Below are positions 1 through 6,540 of a DNA stretch of 7,491 bases, in pieces (the first letter of the stretch is position 1; each line of letters opens with the position of its first letter). The notes beneath the pieces were generated by a model that searched no databases, was not told where the DNA came from, and was given only the letters and a program-made list of their open reading frames with translations. Made by a program: the position numbers and the translations under genes. The DNA comes from Spirochaetaceae bacterium. Lineage in GTDB: Bacteria; Spirochaetota; Spirochaetia; CADAEX01. The stretch covers positions 1 through 7,491 of the forward strand of contig WRFK01000071.1 in NCBI GenBank assembly GCA_009778835.1, given 5' to 3'.

Positions 1-661
1 AATGATTGTTACAGCAGGGAGGACTGTTGAATATATTGATCCTGTAAGAGTCATAACAAATAACTCATCTGGCAAGATGGGAGTGGCGCTTGCGGAAAAA
101 GCAGCAGAAGCAGGAGCAGATGTTACTTTGATTGCAGGAAAAATATCTGTAACCCCATCAAAAAAAATAAAAGTTATTTATTCAAATACTACCCAGGAAA
201 TGTATAACACTGTTTACAAAGAGCTTGAGAGCAGACCCTATGATATTTTTGCAGCAGCTGCAGCAGTTGGAGACTGGCAGGCAGAAGAGAAATCAACAGA
301 AAAAATATCAACTCATGACAAGGATTCTCTTGTTATACGGTTAAAGCCTACTCCAAAAATAATTGATGGTATAAAAGCAAAGTATCCTTCGGTTTATCTT
401 CTTATATTCCGCGCTCTTGATAATATGCCTGAATCAGACCTGCTTGATAATGCAAAATGGAGAATGGAAAAAGCAGAAGCAGATATGGTTGCGGTGAATG
501 ATGCTTCCAAGAAAGGGGTAGGTTTTGAGTCCGATACCAATGAAATGTTTATCATTACACAGAGTGGATATAGGGAAAAAATATCAATGGATCTAAAAGA
601 AAATGTTGCAAAAAAAATTATAGATATTCTTGCAAAAGAAATTAATAAAAAGCAGAAATAA
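1..661 (+). CDS. coaBC: CoaBC, C-terminal phosphopantothenate--cysteine ligase (CoaB) domain, 5' partial
   Basis: Joins 4'-phosphopantothenate to cysteine, the second step from pantothenate to coenzyme A, in the cytosol. The window cuts the gene: the reading frame is open to base 1, and the ATG at 2 is internal, since CoaB sequences enter the family at this point (V-T-A-G, then I-D-P-V-R). If the usual two-domain layout holds, the CoaC decarboxylase half lies upstream. Visible here are R16 and N20 of the R-x-I-x-N-x-SSGKMG motif (E. coli R206 and N210), an AAAVGDW segment near 86-92, K101 matching the first Lys of the KxKK motif (the rest reads I-S-T), LKPTPKII at 114-121 and an AVNDAS segment near 164-169. 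The E. coli GFAAET segment is replaced by IFRALD at 135-140. LKPTPKII and that replacement are more like archaeal CoaB as I remember it. The gene ends 17 bases before panB, so it is probably cotranscribed with it. Confidence 0.9.
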   Translation, partial: MIVTAGRTVEYIDPVRVITNNSSGKMGVALAEKAAEAGADVTLIAGKISVTPSKKIKVIYSNTTQEMYNTVYKELESRPYDIFAAAAAVGDWQAEEKSTEKISTHDKDSLVIRLKPTPKIIDGIKAKYPSVYLLIFRALDNMPESDLLDNAKWRMEKAEADMVAVNDASKKGVGFESDTNEMFIITQSGYREKISMDLKENVAKKIIDILAKEINKKQK

Positions 662-678
662 GTTGAGGAGTTTTTAAA

Positions 679-1533
679 ATGAAAGATAATGATAGGAAAA
701 AGCTTCTGGCAGATAACTATATAGAGATGAAACAGGAAGGGAAAAGAATCGCAATGGTTACTGCGTATACATATTATCAGGCAATGGCTGCGCAGGAAGC
801 AGGGGTAGATATAATTCTTGTTGGGGATTCACTTGGAATGGTAGAGCTTGGTTATGATAGCACTGTGCCTGTAACAATGGAAGATATGATGATACACCTG
901 AAAGCTGCAAGAAGAGGGGCTCCAAATACCCATATTATTATTGATATGCCTTTTATGAGTTTTAATGTTTCTGTGGAAAAAACAATAGAAAATGCCGGGC
1001 TGCTTTATCAAAAAGGGCTTGCAGATTCTGTTAAAATTGAAGGCGGCACAGAATATGCGGGAGTAATTAACGCTGTTTACAAAGCAGGAATTCCTGTTTG
1101 CGCTCATATTGGGCTTACTCCGCAAACATCTGCCCTGCTTGGCGGGTTTAAAGTGCAGGGAAAAACTTTGGATGCAGCAAAAAAATTAGTAGACGATGCT
1201 ATTGCTGTACAGGAAGCCGGAGCATTTATGGTGGTTCTTGAAGCAGTGCCAGCCAGTCTTGCCGCTATAATAACAAAAAAACTTTCAATTCCAACAATAG
1301 GAATTGGTGCGGGAATAGATTGCGATGGTCAGGTTCTTGTTTTCCACGATATGCTGGGGCTGTATAAAAAGTTTACTCCCAAATTTGTGAAAGTTTATGC
1401 GAATCTACATGATGTTATGGAAAAAGCTATTGAAGAATATGTTCAAGATGTAAAAGAAGGAAACTTTCCGGAAGAAAAACATTCCTTTACAATGAAGAAA
1501 GATATTATTGATAAACTAAATGAAATAATCTGA
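679..1533 (+). CDS. panB: 3-methyl-2-oxobutanoate hydroxymethyltransferase (ketopantoate hydroxymethyltransferase)
   Basis: Transfers a hydroxymethyl group from 5,10-methylene-tetrahydrofolate to 2-oxoisovalerate, making ketopantoate, the first committed step of pantothenate synthesis. The 284-residue product is full length for the family. The metal-site residues are present: D50 in VGDSLG, D89 in IDMPF and E121 in KIEGG, corresponding to E. coli D45, D84 and E114. K119 and the catalytic Glu (E188 in VLEAVPA, E. coli E181) are also present, as are H143 in AHIGLTPQ and the C-terminal GIGAGIDCDGQVLV segment. The ATG at 679 has a strong GAGGAG ribosome site at 665-670, eight bases upstream, which settles the start. 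It sits 17 bases after coaBC and 31 before folD. I see no panC or panD here, so the rest of the pantothenate branch must lie elsewhere. Nothing in the protein looks damaged. Confidence 0.97.
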   Translation: MKDNDRKKLLADNYIEMKQEGKRIAMVTAYTYYQAMAAQEAGVDIILVGDSLGMVELGYDSTVPVTMEDMMIHLKAARRGAPNTHIIIDMPFMSFNVSVEKTIENAGLLYQKGLADSVKIEGGTEYAGVINAVYKAGIPVCAHIGLTPQTSALLGGFKVQGKTLDAAKKLVDDAIAVQEAGAFMVVLEAVPASLAAIITKKLSIPTIGIGAGIDCDGQVLVFHDMLGLYKKFTPKFVKVYANLHDVMEKAIEEYVQDVKEGNFPEEKHSFTMKKDIIDKLNEII

Positions 1534-1564
1534 TGAAAGAAGTTTTAAGATAGATGGAGCTTTT

Positions 1565-2467
1565 ATGTTGGCAACGATAATAAATGGTCATGAGGTAAGT
1601 GAAAAAATTCTTGCGAAAATCAGGAATGAAACAATAGAAATAGAAAAGAAATACAATAAAGTTCCAGGCCTTGTAACAATCCTTGCAGGTAACAATCCAG
1701 CTTCTGTTTCTTATGTAAACCTTAAAATAAAAACAGCTAATTCTCTTGGATTTAAAGAGGTTCAGGTAAATCTTAAAGAAGATGTTTCGCAGCAGGAATT
1801 GCTTTCTGTAATAGAAAAATATAATAATGATGATTCGATACATGGAATTCTTATCCAGCTTCCTCTCCCAAAACATATTAACGAAAAAAAAATTATTTAT
1901 GCCATAAACCCGGATAAAGATGTTGACTGCTTCCACCCTCTTAATATTGGCAAAATTCTTCTTGGCGAAGATGATGCAAAATTTTTTCCATGCACACCTG
2001 CGGGTATTATTGAACTTATAAAAGCAGCGGGAATAAAAATAAATGGCGCTGATACTGTAATAATTGGAAGATCAAATATTGTAGGAAAACCTCTTGTAAA
2101 TATGCTTATAAAAAAATCTGAAAATGCAACAGTTACTATTCTCCATACTGGCTCAAAAGATATGGAATATTACTGCAAAAAGGCAGATATAATTATTGTC
2201 GCAGCAGGTTCTCCGGGAGTTCTTAAAACAGAATGGATAAAGAAGGGAGCCTGTATAATAGATGTAGGGGTAAACAGGGTAGGGGAAAAGATAAGCAAGA
2301 AAACAGGTAATCCGATTGCGATCCTGAAAGGGGATGTGGATTTTGAAGAAGTATCAAAAGTTGCAGGCTATATTACGCCAGTGCCTGGCGGAGTAGGCCC
2401 AATGACTATTGCAATGCTTATGAAAAACACCCTCTATTCATTAAAATATAAACTTGGACTTTTGTAA
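1565..2467 (+). CDS. folD: Bifunctional methylenetetrahydrofolate dehydrogenase / methenyltetrahydrofolate cyclohydrolase
   Basis: Oxidises 5,10-methylene-tetrahydrofolate to the methenyl form and hydrolyses that to 10-formyl-tetrahydrofolate, a cytosolic hub of one-carbon metabolism. The 300-residue protein is of normal length. Y50 and K54 in S-Y-V-N-L-K match the catalytic Tyr50 and Lys54 of E. coli FolD at the same numbers. Q98 in IQLPLP and D121 in KDVDCFHP are conserved, FPCTPAGII follows at 141-149, the dinucleotide-binding stretch IGRSNIVGKP is at 167-176, and PGGVGPMT is at 274-281. GGAG at 1556-1559, five bases before the ATG, supports the start. The gene follows panB by 31 bases. 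Because PanB uses methylene-tetrahydrofolate, the pairing makes metabolic sense. Its last 34 bases overlap the end of the convergent minus-strand gene. Confidence 0.97.
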   Translation: MLATIINGHEVSEKILAKIRNETIEIEKKYNKVPGLVTILAGNNPASVSYVNLKIKTANSLGFKEVQVNLKEDVSQQELLSVIEKYNNDDSIHGILIQLPLPKHINEKKIIYAINPDKDVDCFHPLNIGKILLGEDDAKFFPCTPAGIIELIKAAGIKINGADTVIIGRSNIVGKPLVNMLIKKSENATVTILHTGSKDMEYYCKKADIIIVAAGSPGVLKTEWIKKGACIIDVGVNRVGEKISKKTGNPIAILKGDVDFEEVSKVAGYITPVPGGVGPMTIAMLMKNTLYSLKYKLGLL

Positions 2468-2934
2468 TCAATATTTTCTGAAATACATGAAGGTAAAAGC
2501 GATATTTTAATTCTTTTATCTATATTATTTTCAAGACCAATTTCTTTCATAAATTCTTTATTTAATTTGTAAAGCAATGAATTTAGTCTATCAAGATCAA
2601 TTGAATATTCTGTATCAAATTCAAAATTTTCATCACGAGAAGTAAAATTTTTATCGCAGAAAGATATGGTGTAGTTTTCAAGTTTGTCGGAGAAGTAGAG
2701 GAGCGGTAGACCTTGAGTTCTGCATATTATTGGCCTTGATTCATATATCTTACATATTGAATCTTTAAGAAAAATGCAGCCGTGGCTTTGTTTTGTGTTA
2801 TTAAAATCAGGTAACGATAAAGTATTATGGATTTCCTGTTTTATTGCAAAAAATTCAACAGGAAAAAGTGTTATTGCTGCACAGCACTTGGAACAACCTT
2901 TTTTGCAGATAATATCTTCTTTATGGAAAGACAA
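2434..2934 (-). CDS. YkgJ-type cysteine-cluster protein (putative metal or Fe-S binding), 5' end uncertain
   Basis: Belongs to the CxxCxCC/YkgJ family (zinc- or iron-chelating domain), whose role is largely uncharacterised. With the TTG start at 2934 the product is 166 residues. The cluster C10-x3-C14-x2-C17-C18 is followed by C53, C61 and the family signature Y64-E-S-R-P-I-I-C71-R, with further Cys at 93 and 150. LFPVEFFAI just after the first cluster is also typical. The TTG has no ribosome site, and the same frame stays open for 23 more codons upstream to 3003. That extension reads as plausible helical protein (EKYF, then DYYTIRKKID), which is what these proteins usually carry before the first cluster. 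The real start is therefore probably upstream: either a rare ATT at 3003, or the ATG at 3035 after a one-base frameshift. It follows pyrC on the same strand and converges on folD with a 34-base overlap. Confidence 0.8.
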   Translation of the reverse strand: MSFHKEDIICKKGCSKCCAAITLFPVEFFAIKQEIHNTLSLPDFNNTKQSHGCIFLKDSICKIYESRPIICRTQGLPLLYFSDKLENYTISFCDKNFTSRDENFEFDTEYSIDLDRLNSLLYKLNKEFMKEIGLENNIDKRIKISLLPSCISENIDYKSPSLYFNE

Positions 2935-2948
2935 AATTTCTGATATTT

Positions 2949-3035
2949 TTAAATCAATCTTTTTGCGTATTGTGTAATAATCTGAAAAATATTTTTCAAA
3001 AATTTAAAAATTACCTGAATAAAGAAATATCCCAT
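2949..3035 (-). other. 28-codon ORF touching the pyrC stop; possible displaced 5' end of the YkgJ-type gene
   Basis: An ATG whose A is the last base of the pyrC TAA (TAATG, a translational-coupling arrangement) opens a 28-codon frame that overlaps the upstream extension of the cysteine-cluster gene in another frame. Both frames cross a five-base homopolymer (A5 on the plus strand, 2998-3002). One extra base there would fuse this ATG to the cysteine-cluster frame, giving a protein of roughly 200 residues. It may be a real mutation, a sequencing error or chance. As an independent peptide it resembles nothing I know. Confidence 0.3.
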
Positions 3036-4045
3036 TAAATAAAAAAACCTGCCATGAAAGGGATAATATCCAAAAATTTCCCGGGTATTTTATTTTCCTT
3101 TCTTTCAAGGGTAATAGATGATTTGTTTAGCGGAAGCTTGTAAAACTCCGCTCCATATTTTGATATGAAATTCTCAAGCAGCTCTTGTGAACCGTTTTTT
3201 TCAAAAAAAGAGACCAGCAAAGGGATTGCTGCAGGAACTGAAAATATCCCTGCGCTTCCGCCTGCTTTTAGTTTTGCAGATTCTAGATGAGGAGCGCTGT
3301 CTGATCCAAAAAAGAATTTTCTGTTTCCGGATAATACTGCATTTTTTATTGCTTCCCTGTCTTTGGGTGTTTTTACTACGGGTTTGCAAAAGTTATGCGG
3401 ATCAATGCCTTGCCCGATAAGGTCATCAAGAGTAATTAGAAGATGATGAACAGTAATTGTGGCACCAAGGTTAGCTGGGCCGGTTATAACAGCATTTATC
3501 CCATCAGCGCTTGAGATATGCTCAAGCACTATTTTTAGATCCGGGTAGTGTTCAATTATTTTAAAAAGTTCGGGAAGATAATCTTTTTCCCTTTCAAGAA
3601 CAAATGAATCTGGTTTTTCTCCATGTATCGAAAGAACAATACCAAGTTTACTCATGGCAGATAACGCTTCCTTTATCTGTTCCCATGATTTTATCCCATC
3701 TTCCGAATTGGTTGTGCTCCCTTCGGGGTATAGCTTTCCTGCGATTGCCCCTGCTTCTGATAATTTTATAACATCTTCTTCTTTCATTTCCGGATAAAGT
3801 TTAAAACTCATAAGTGGGGTAAATGTTTTATTTTCATGATATGAAATTGCTTCTTCTATCTCTTTTTTATAACTTATTAATCTTTCCCTGTTATTTATCG
3901 GAGGATTTGTGTTGGGCATTACGAGGGCTCTTTCAAACCATTTTGCAGATTCAGGAGCGCATACTTTAAGAATTTCCCCTTGTCTTAAATGCACATGCAT
4001 ATCATCTGGTTTTCTTATAGAGATTTTATCAGAAAAAGATTTCAT
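3035..4045 (-). CDS. pyrC: Dihydroorotase, class II (PyrC)
   Basis: Cyclises N-carbamoyl-L-aspartate to L-dihydroorotate, the third step of pyrimidine synthesis, in the cytosol. The 336-residue protein matches the E. coli-type dimeric dihydroorotases in length and motifs. The metal ligands are H17 and H19 (HVHLR), the lysine that becomes carbamylated is K104 (GKLYP), and H141 (IHGE), H176 (LEHIS) and D249 (GSDSAPH) follow. R21, N45 (VMPNTNPP) and H253 fit the substrate-binding positions. The ATG at 4045 has only a weak GGA about eight bases upstream. The gene lies 39 bases after the phosphotransferase gene, with no promoter that I can see between them, so cotranscription is likely. The C-terminus stops right after PFMAG, slightly short of the E. 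coli protein, and the stop overlaps a downstream ATG. Confidence 0.96.
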   Translation of the reverse strand: MKSFSDKISIRKPDDMHVHLRQGEILKVCAPESAKWFERALVMPNTNPPINNRERLISYKKEIEEAISYHENKTFTPLMSFKLYPEMKEEDVIKLSEAGAIAGKLYPEGSTTNSEDGIKSWEQIKEALSAMSKLGIVLSIHGEKPDSFVLEREKDYLPELFKIIEHYPDLKIVLEHISSADGINAVITGPANLGATITVHHLLITLDDLIGQGIDPHNFCKPVVKTPKDREAIKNAVLSGNRKFFFGSDSAPHLESAKLKAGGSAGIFSVPAAIPLLVSFFEKNGSQELLENFISKYGAEFYKLPLNKSSITLERKENKIPGKFLDIIPFMAGFFI

Positions 4046-4084
4046 TTTAGTATTCCGAAGCTATGTCGTTGATCGAAAGGGGTT

Positions 4085-5095
4085 TTAAACTGTATAAACA
4101 TCTAAATATTCATCTTCTCCCGGATTAACCCATATCCAATATTTTTTTAAAGGAATAAAGCCTGAAAAGAATGATAATAACGCATTAACTACCTGATAGA
4201 TAATTGAAATTGCTATAATGGCAAAATCAGGTATATTTGTAAAAAATGCAATTGTAAGAAATGCCGGAAATATAAAATCAGGAATAGGTTCTTTTTGATT
4301 AAGGAGATACGCTATATGTAGTCTTCCTATAAAACTGCCACAGTATGCGGTTATTATAACCATAACAACAGGCGAAGGTAATAATTTGGAAGCAAAAAAA
4401 ACTGTTACACCATTAAGGATCAAATAGAGTAAAAAGCCACGGTTTCCTCTTGCACCTATGCGATCAAGGTTTCTTTTTGTAGAATAGATAGCAATAATAG
4501 CGATCATTATCAATGCAATATCAATTAAGGTAAAATGCATTATTGTTGTGTTTTTTAAAAATTGTTTTGTTGGTTCGATAAACCCAAGTACTATGAAGAC
4601 TATAAAAACAACTGTGCCTTCAAAAGCGCTTATTTTTTCAAAAAATAGAGTTCTTGTTAAGTACTGCTCCTGATAAAATCCGAAAATTGATAGAAAAGCT
4701 ATACTTAAAAATATTGCAACAGCTAAAGGGTCTGTTATTTCATAGATGATAAATATCATTGAAAGCAAAAATCCAACAACAAATATATCAAAAAAATGAT
4801 CAAGAAATTCACCAAGCTTGGAACAGGTTTTTGTTCTCCTTGCCTGTTTTCCATCAAAAATATCGCCTGTAAGATAACAGAAAATTAGAAGAGGAGCCAG
4901 GACCCAGAATTTGAAAAGACCTGCTTTTGCCAGGATAACTATGATTGTAGCTAAAATTATACAAAAATTTGAAATAATTGTAATAATATTTGCAGGTATC
5001 CGCCATGGCACAAATTTAAATAATGGATCTACAAAAAATTTAGTATATATAGGTGTTAATAATGATAAATCAACAGTTACAGGCTTATCTTTCAT
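4085..5095 (-). CDS. Eukaryote-like CDP-alcohol phosphotransferase (choline/ethanolamine phosphotransferase family)
   Basis: Integral membrane enzyme that moves a phospho-alcohol group from a CDP-alcohol to an acceptor such as diacylglycerol. The full family motif is present: D81-G82-x2-A85-R86-x8-G95-x3-D99-x3-D103, where the Asp residues bind the metal and diphosphate. The 336 residues hold about nine or ten hydrophobic segments (roughly 38-56, 62-79, 104-120, 124-140, 161-174, 188-204, 220-238, 242-257, 275-287 and 291-312). Length, topology, the DGKQARRT core, the YQEQYLTRTL...EG block at 141-160 and the late RLHIAYL region resemble eukaryotic CPT1/EPT1/CEPT1 more than the short bacterial PgsA or PssA enzymes of about 200 residues. 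No cytidylyltransferase or kinase lies nearby, so the head group is unknown. It is probably the first gene of a unit with pyrC and the YkgJ-type gene. Choline or ethanolamine is inference only. Confidence 0.85.
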   Translation of the reverse strand: MKDKPVTVDLSLLTPIYTKFFVDPLFKFVPWRIPANIITIISNFCIILATIIVILAKAGLFKFWVLAPLLIFCYLTGDIFDGKQARRTKTCSKLGEFLDHFFDIFVVGFLLSMIFIIYEITDPLAVAIFLSIAFLSIFGFYQEQYLTRTLFFEKISAFEGTVVFIVFIVLGFIEPTKQFLKNTTIMHFTLIDIALIMIAIIAIYSTKRNLDRIGARGNRGFLLYLILNGVTVFFASKLLPSPVVMVIITAYCGSFIGRLHIAYLLNQKEPIPDFIFPAFLTIAFFTNIPDFAIIAISIIYQVVNALLSFFSGFIPLKKYWIWVNPGEDEYLDVYTV

Positions 5096-5156
5096 TTTTA
5101 TATGTTTTGCCTCTGGATAAAATAAGATAAAATATTTATAAACATTTTATAACATT

Positions 5157-5185
5157 ACTATAATAATAATATTCAAAATTGCCAA
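5157..5185 (-). promoter_or_regulatory. Predicted sigma70-type promoter for the phosphotransferase-pyrC transcript
   Basis: On the minus strand, TTGGCA (5185-5180) is separated by 17 bases from TATAGT (5162-5157). Both boxes match the consensus at five of six positions. Transcription would start near 5150, about 55 bases before the ATG at 5095. In sequence this AT-rich, chance matches occur, but the spacing and position are good. Confidence 0.5.
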
Positions 5186-5331
5186 GTCCTTTATGCCCAA
5201 TATTAGATATATTTTTGATAAAAACTATTCGAAAAAATAGCTTGTTTTATTTTGCATCTTTTTTATAGCTATTCAGTGCTCTATTTAACAGCGCTCAATC
5301 ACTCCATATAACCATCATTTATGACAAGTTT

Positions 5332-5360
5332 TTGATAAGGAAAATTTATGACAATATTCT
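5332..5360 (+). promoter_or_regulatory. Possible promoter just upstream of the binding-protein gene
   Basis: TTGATA (5332-5337), 17 bases, then TATTCT (5355-5360). A start near 5367 would leave a leader of about 19 bases before the ATG at 5386. It would also remove the ribosome site at 5337-5341 from the message. The -10 matches only four of six positions, so this is weak. Confidence 0.22.
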
Positions 5361-5410
5361 TTACTTTTATTATACTTATGATCAGATGGATAAAAAATTT
5401 AAAACTATAG
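5348..5410 (+). other. Possible 20-codon leader ORF overlapping the binding-protein start
   Basis: AAGGA at 5337-5341, six bases before an ATG at 5348, is the best ribosome site in this region, but it serves a frame that ends at TAG 5408-5410. The short, hydrophobic peptide overlaps the start of the lipoprotein gene (ATG 5386), which has no ribosome site of its own. Its stop lies 22 bases beyond that ATG, close enough for termination-reinitiation. It could be a coupling leader or a chance ORF. Confidence 0.25.
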
Positions 5411-6540
5411 CATTTGTTATTATTTTTATTTTTTTATGTATAAGTTGTAAACAAGGTAATACTATAAAAGCTGTTAATGAAAATATTTATGCAAAAAATT
5501 TTTCATATAGTGATCATAAAAATTACATAGAAGTTTGCGCAAATGCAGGCGGCTCTGAATATATCTGGTATCTTTACAGGGATGAAAAACCTTCTGTAGA
5601 GGGTGATAAGGGTACCATTGGGGATAGAAACAGAATAGTTCAGTATGTAAAAATTCCTGTGCAAAGAATAATTTCTCTTTCAGCGGAAAATATTTTTTTT
5701 CTTGAGTCATTAAATTCTCTTGATAAGCTAAAAGCAATAGATCTTGCCAGAAACAGTTCAAATAAAAAAGTTAAAGAACTTGTAAGAGAGGGCTCAATAG
5801 CGCAGACAGGAGAGGGGCGCGATATTGATATTGAAATGGTTTACTCCATAAATCCCGATCTTATAATTACTCCATGGACAGGAGGCGACTATGACTCCAC
5901 CGGATTATTATTAAAACATGGATTTCCTGTTGCAGTAACCGCAGGATGGCTTGAAAGCCACCCTTTGGGAAGAACAGAGTGGCTTATTTTTCTCTCTCTT
6001 TTTCTTGATGTGGAGGATGATGGAAAAAATATTTTAAATGATACTGTTTCCAGATATAACTCGTTAAAAGAAAAAGTTCCTTTAAATCAAAAAAAGCCTG
6101 TTGTATTTTTAAATATGATACATGGGGATAGCTGGAATATTCCTTCGGGTGGAAGTTATTTTGCTATTATGCTGGAACATGCCGGAGCAGCCTACCCCTG
6201 GGCAGATATAAAACGAGACGGCTCTCTGTTTTATGATTTTGAAGAGATTTATACTGTGGCGAATAACGCCGATATTTGGCTTTTAAATACTCAGGGAATA
6301 AAGACGCTTAAAGATATTTTAAACAGGGACAAAAGATATTCCCTTTTTAAGGCTTTTCAAAGCAAAAGAATATATAATAATGATCTTATGGATAAAGGAA
6401 CGGGAAATCCCTATTGGGATGAAGGAACTGCATATCCGGACAGAATATTATCCGATCTTATAAATATTGTTCACTACTCGTCATTCCTGAGCAATCCTAA
6501 ATCCGATAACGAAAAATATTACTTCAGGCATCTTGAATAG
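5386..6540 (+). CDS. Substrate-binding lipoprotein of an iron-siderophore/cobalamin-type ABC importer (FecB/BtuF-like)
   Basis: Captures a metal-chelate-type ligand outside the inner membrane and passes it to an ABC importer. From the ATG at 5386 the product is 384 residues. It begins with a short lipoprotein signal peptide: basic MDKKFK, a hydrophobic core, then LCIS before the lipidated C21. The frame extends to a TTG at 5332, but those 18 extra residues would sit in front of the signal peptide and have no ribosome site, so I prefer 5386. Periplasmic-binding-protein-2 features, in the same numbering, are PVQRIISLS at 91-99, INPDLIIT at 155-162 in the first lobe, SHPLGRTEWL at 191-200, IPSGGSYFAIMLEHAGA at 252-268, and the C-terminal NPYWDEGTAYPDRILSDLI stretch. 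These resemble FecB-like proteins of iron systems. Ferric siderophore is more likely than cobalamin, but the ligand cannot be fixed. The last 17 bases overlap the toxin gene; a partner ATPase lies beyond it. Confidence 0.85.
   Translation: MDKKFKTIAFVIIFIFLCISCKQGNTIKAVNENIYAKNFSYSDHKNYIEVCANAGGSEYIWYLYRDEKPSVEGDKGTIGDRNRIVQYVKIPVQRIISLSAENIFFLESLNSLDKLKAIDLARNSSNKKVKELVREGSIAQTGEGRDIDIEMVYSINPDLIITPWTGGDYDSTGLLLKHGFPVAVTAGWLESHPLGRTEWLIFLSLFLDVEDDGKNILNDTVSRYNSLKEKVPLNQKKPVVFLNMIHGDSWNIPSGGSYFAIMLEHAGAAYPWADIKRDGSLFYDFEEIYTVANNADIWLLNTQGIKTLKDILNRDKRYSLFKAFQSKRIYNNDLMDKGTGNPYWDEGTAYPDRILSDLINIVHYSSFLSNPKSDNEKYYFRHLE

Larger units (their letters stand above)
5096..5385. other. AT-rich divergent intergenic region
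   Basis: About 290 bases separate the divergent phosphotransferase and binding-protein genes. The minus-strand promoter at 5157-5185 is the best element. On the plus strand, TTGCCA (5179-5184) overlaps it, with a poor TATTAG 16 bases on; TTGATA with TATTCT at 5332-5360 is another candidate. Short inverted repeats occur: CTATT 5225-5229 and AGCTATT 5267-5273 could each pair with the AATAGCT at 5236-5242, and AGTGCT 5275-5280 can pair with AGCGCT 5290-5295 through one G-T. I see no cobalamin riboswitch boxes, no convincing Fur site and no RNA gene. Confidence 0.5.

Noticed and set aside
829..1125. 98-codon minus-strand ORF inside panB
   Set aside because: Antisense shadow of a fully conserved gene, with no motif of its own.
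1505..1936. 143-codon minus-strand ORF across the start of folD
   Set aside because: Antisense shadow of folD, rich in Phe, Tyr and Asn in a way expected from the complement of AT-rich coding DNA.
2774..2977. 67-codon plus-strand ORF opposite the YkgJ-type gene
   Set aside because: It is the complement of a gene with clear family motifs; the peptide shows no recognisable domain.
2985..3018. Programmed -1 frameshift in the YkgJ-type gene
   Set aside because: The site lacks an X-XXY-YYZ heptamer and a clear downstream hairpin, so an indel or assembly error is simpler.
5096..5385. Cobalamin riboswitch upstream of the BtuF/FecB-like gene
   Set aside because: No conserved B12-box or other riboswitch core was found. 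The region is plain AT-rich sequence with only short inverted repeats.
5332..5385. TTG at 5332 as the start of the binding protein
   Set aside because: It puts 18 residues before a complete lipoprotein signal peptide and has no ribosome site in front of it.
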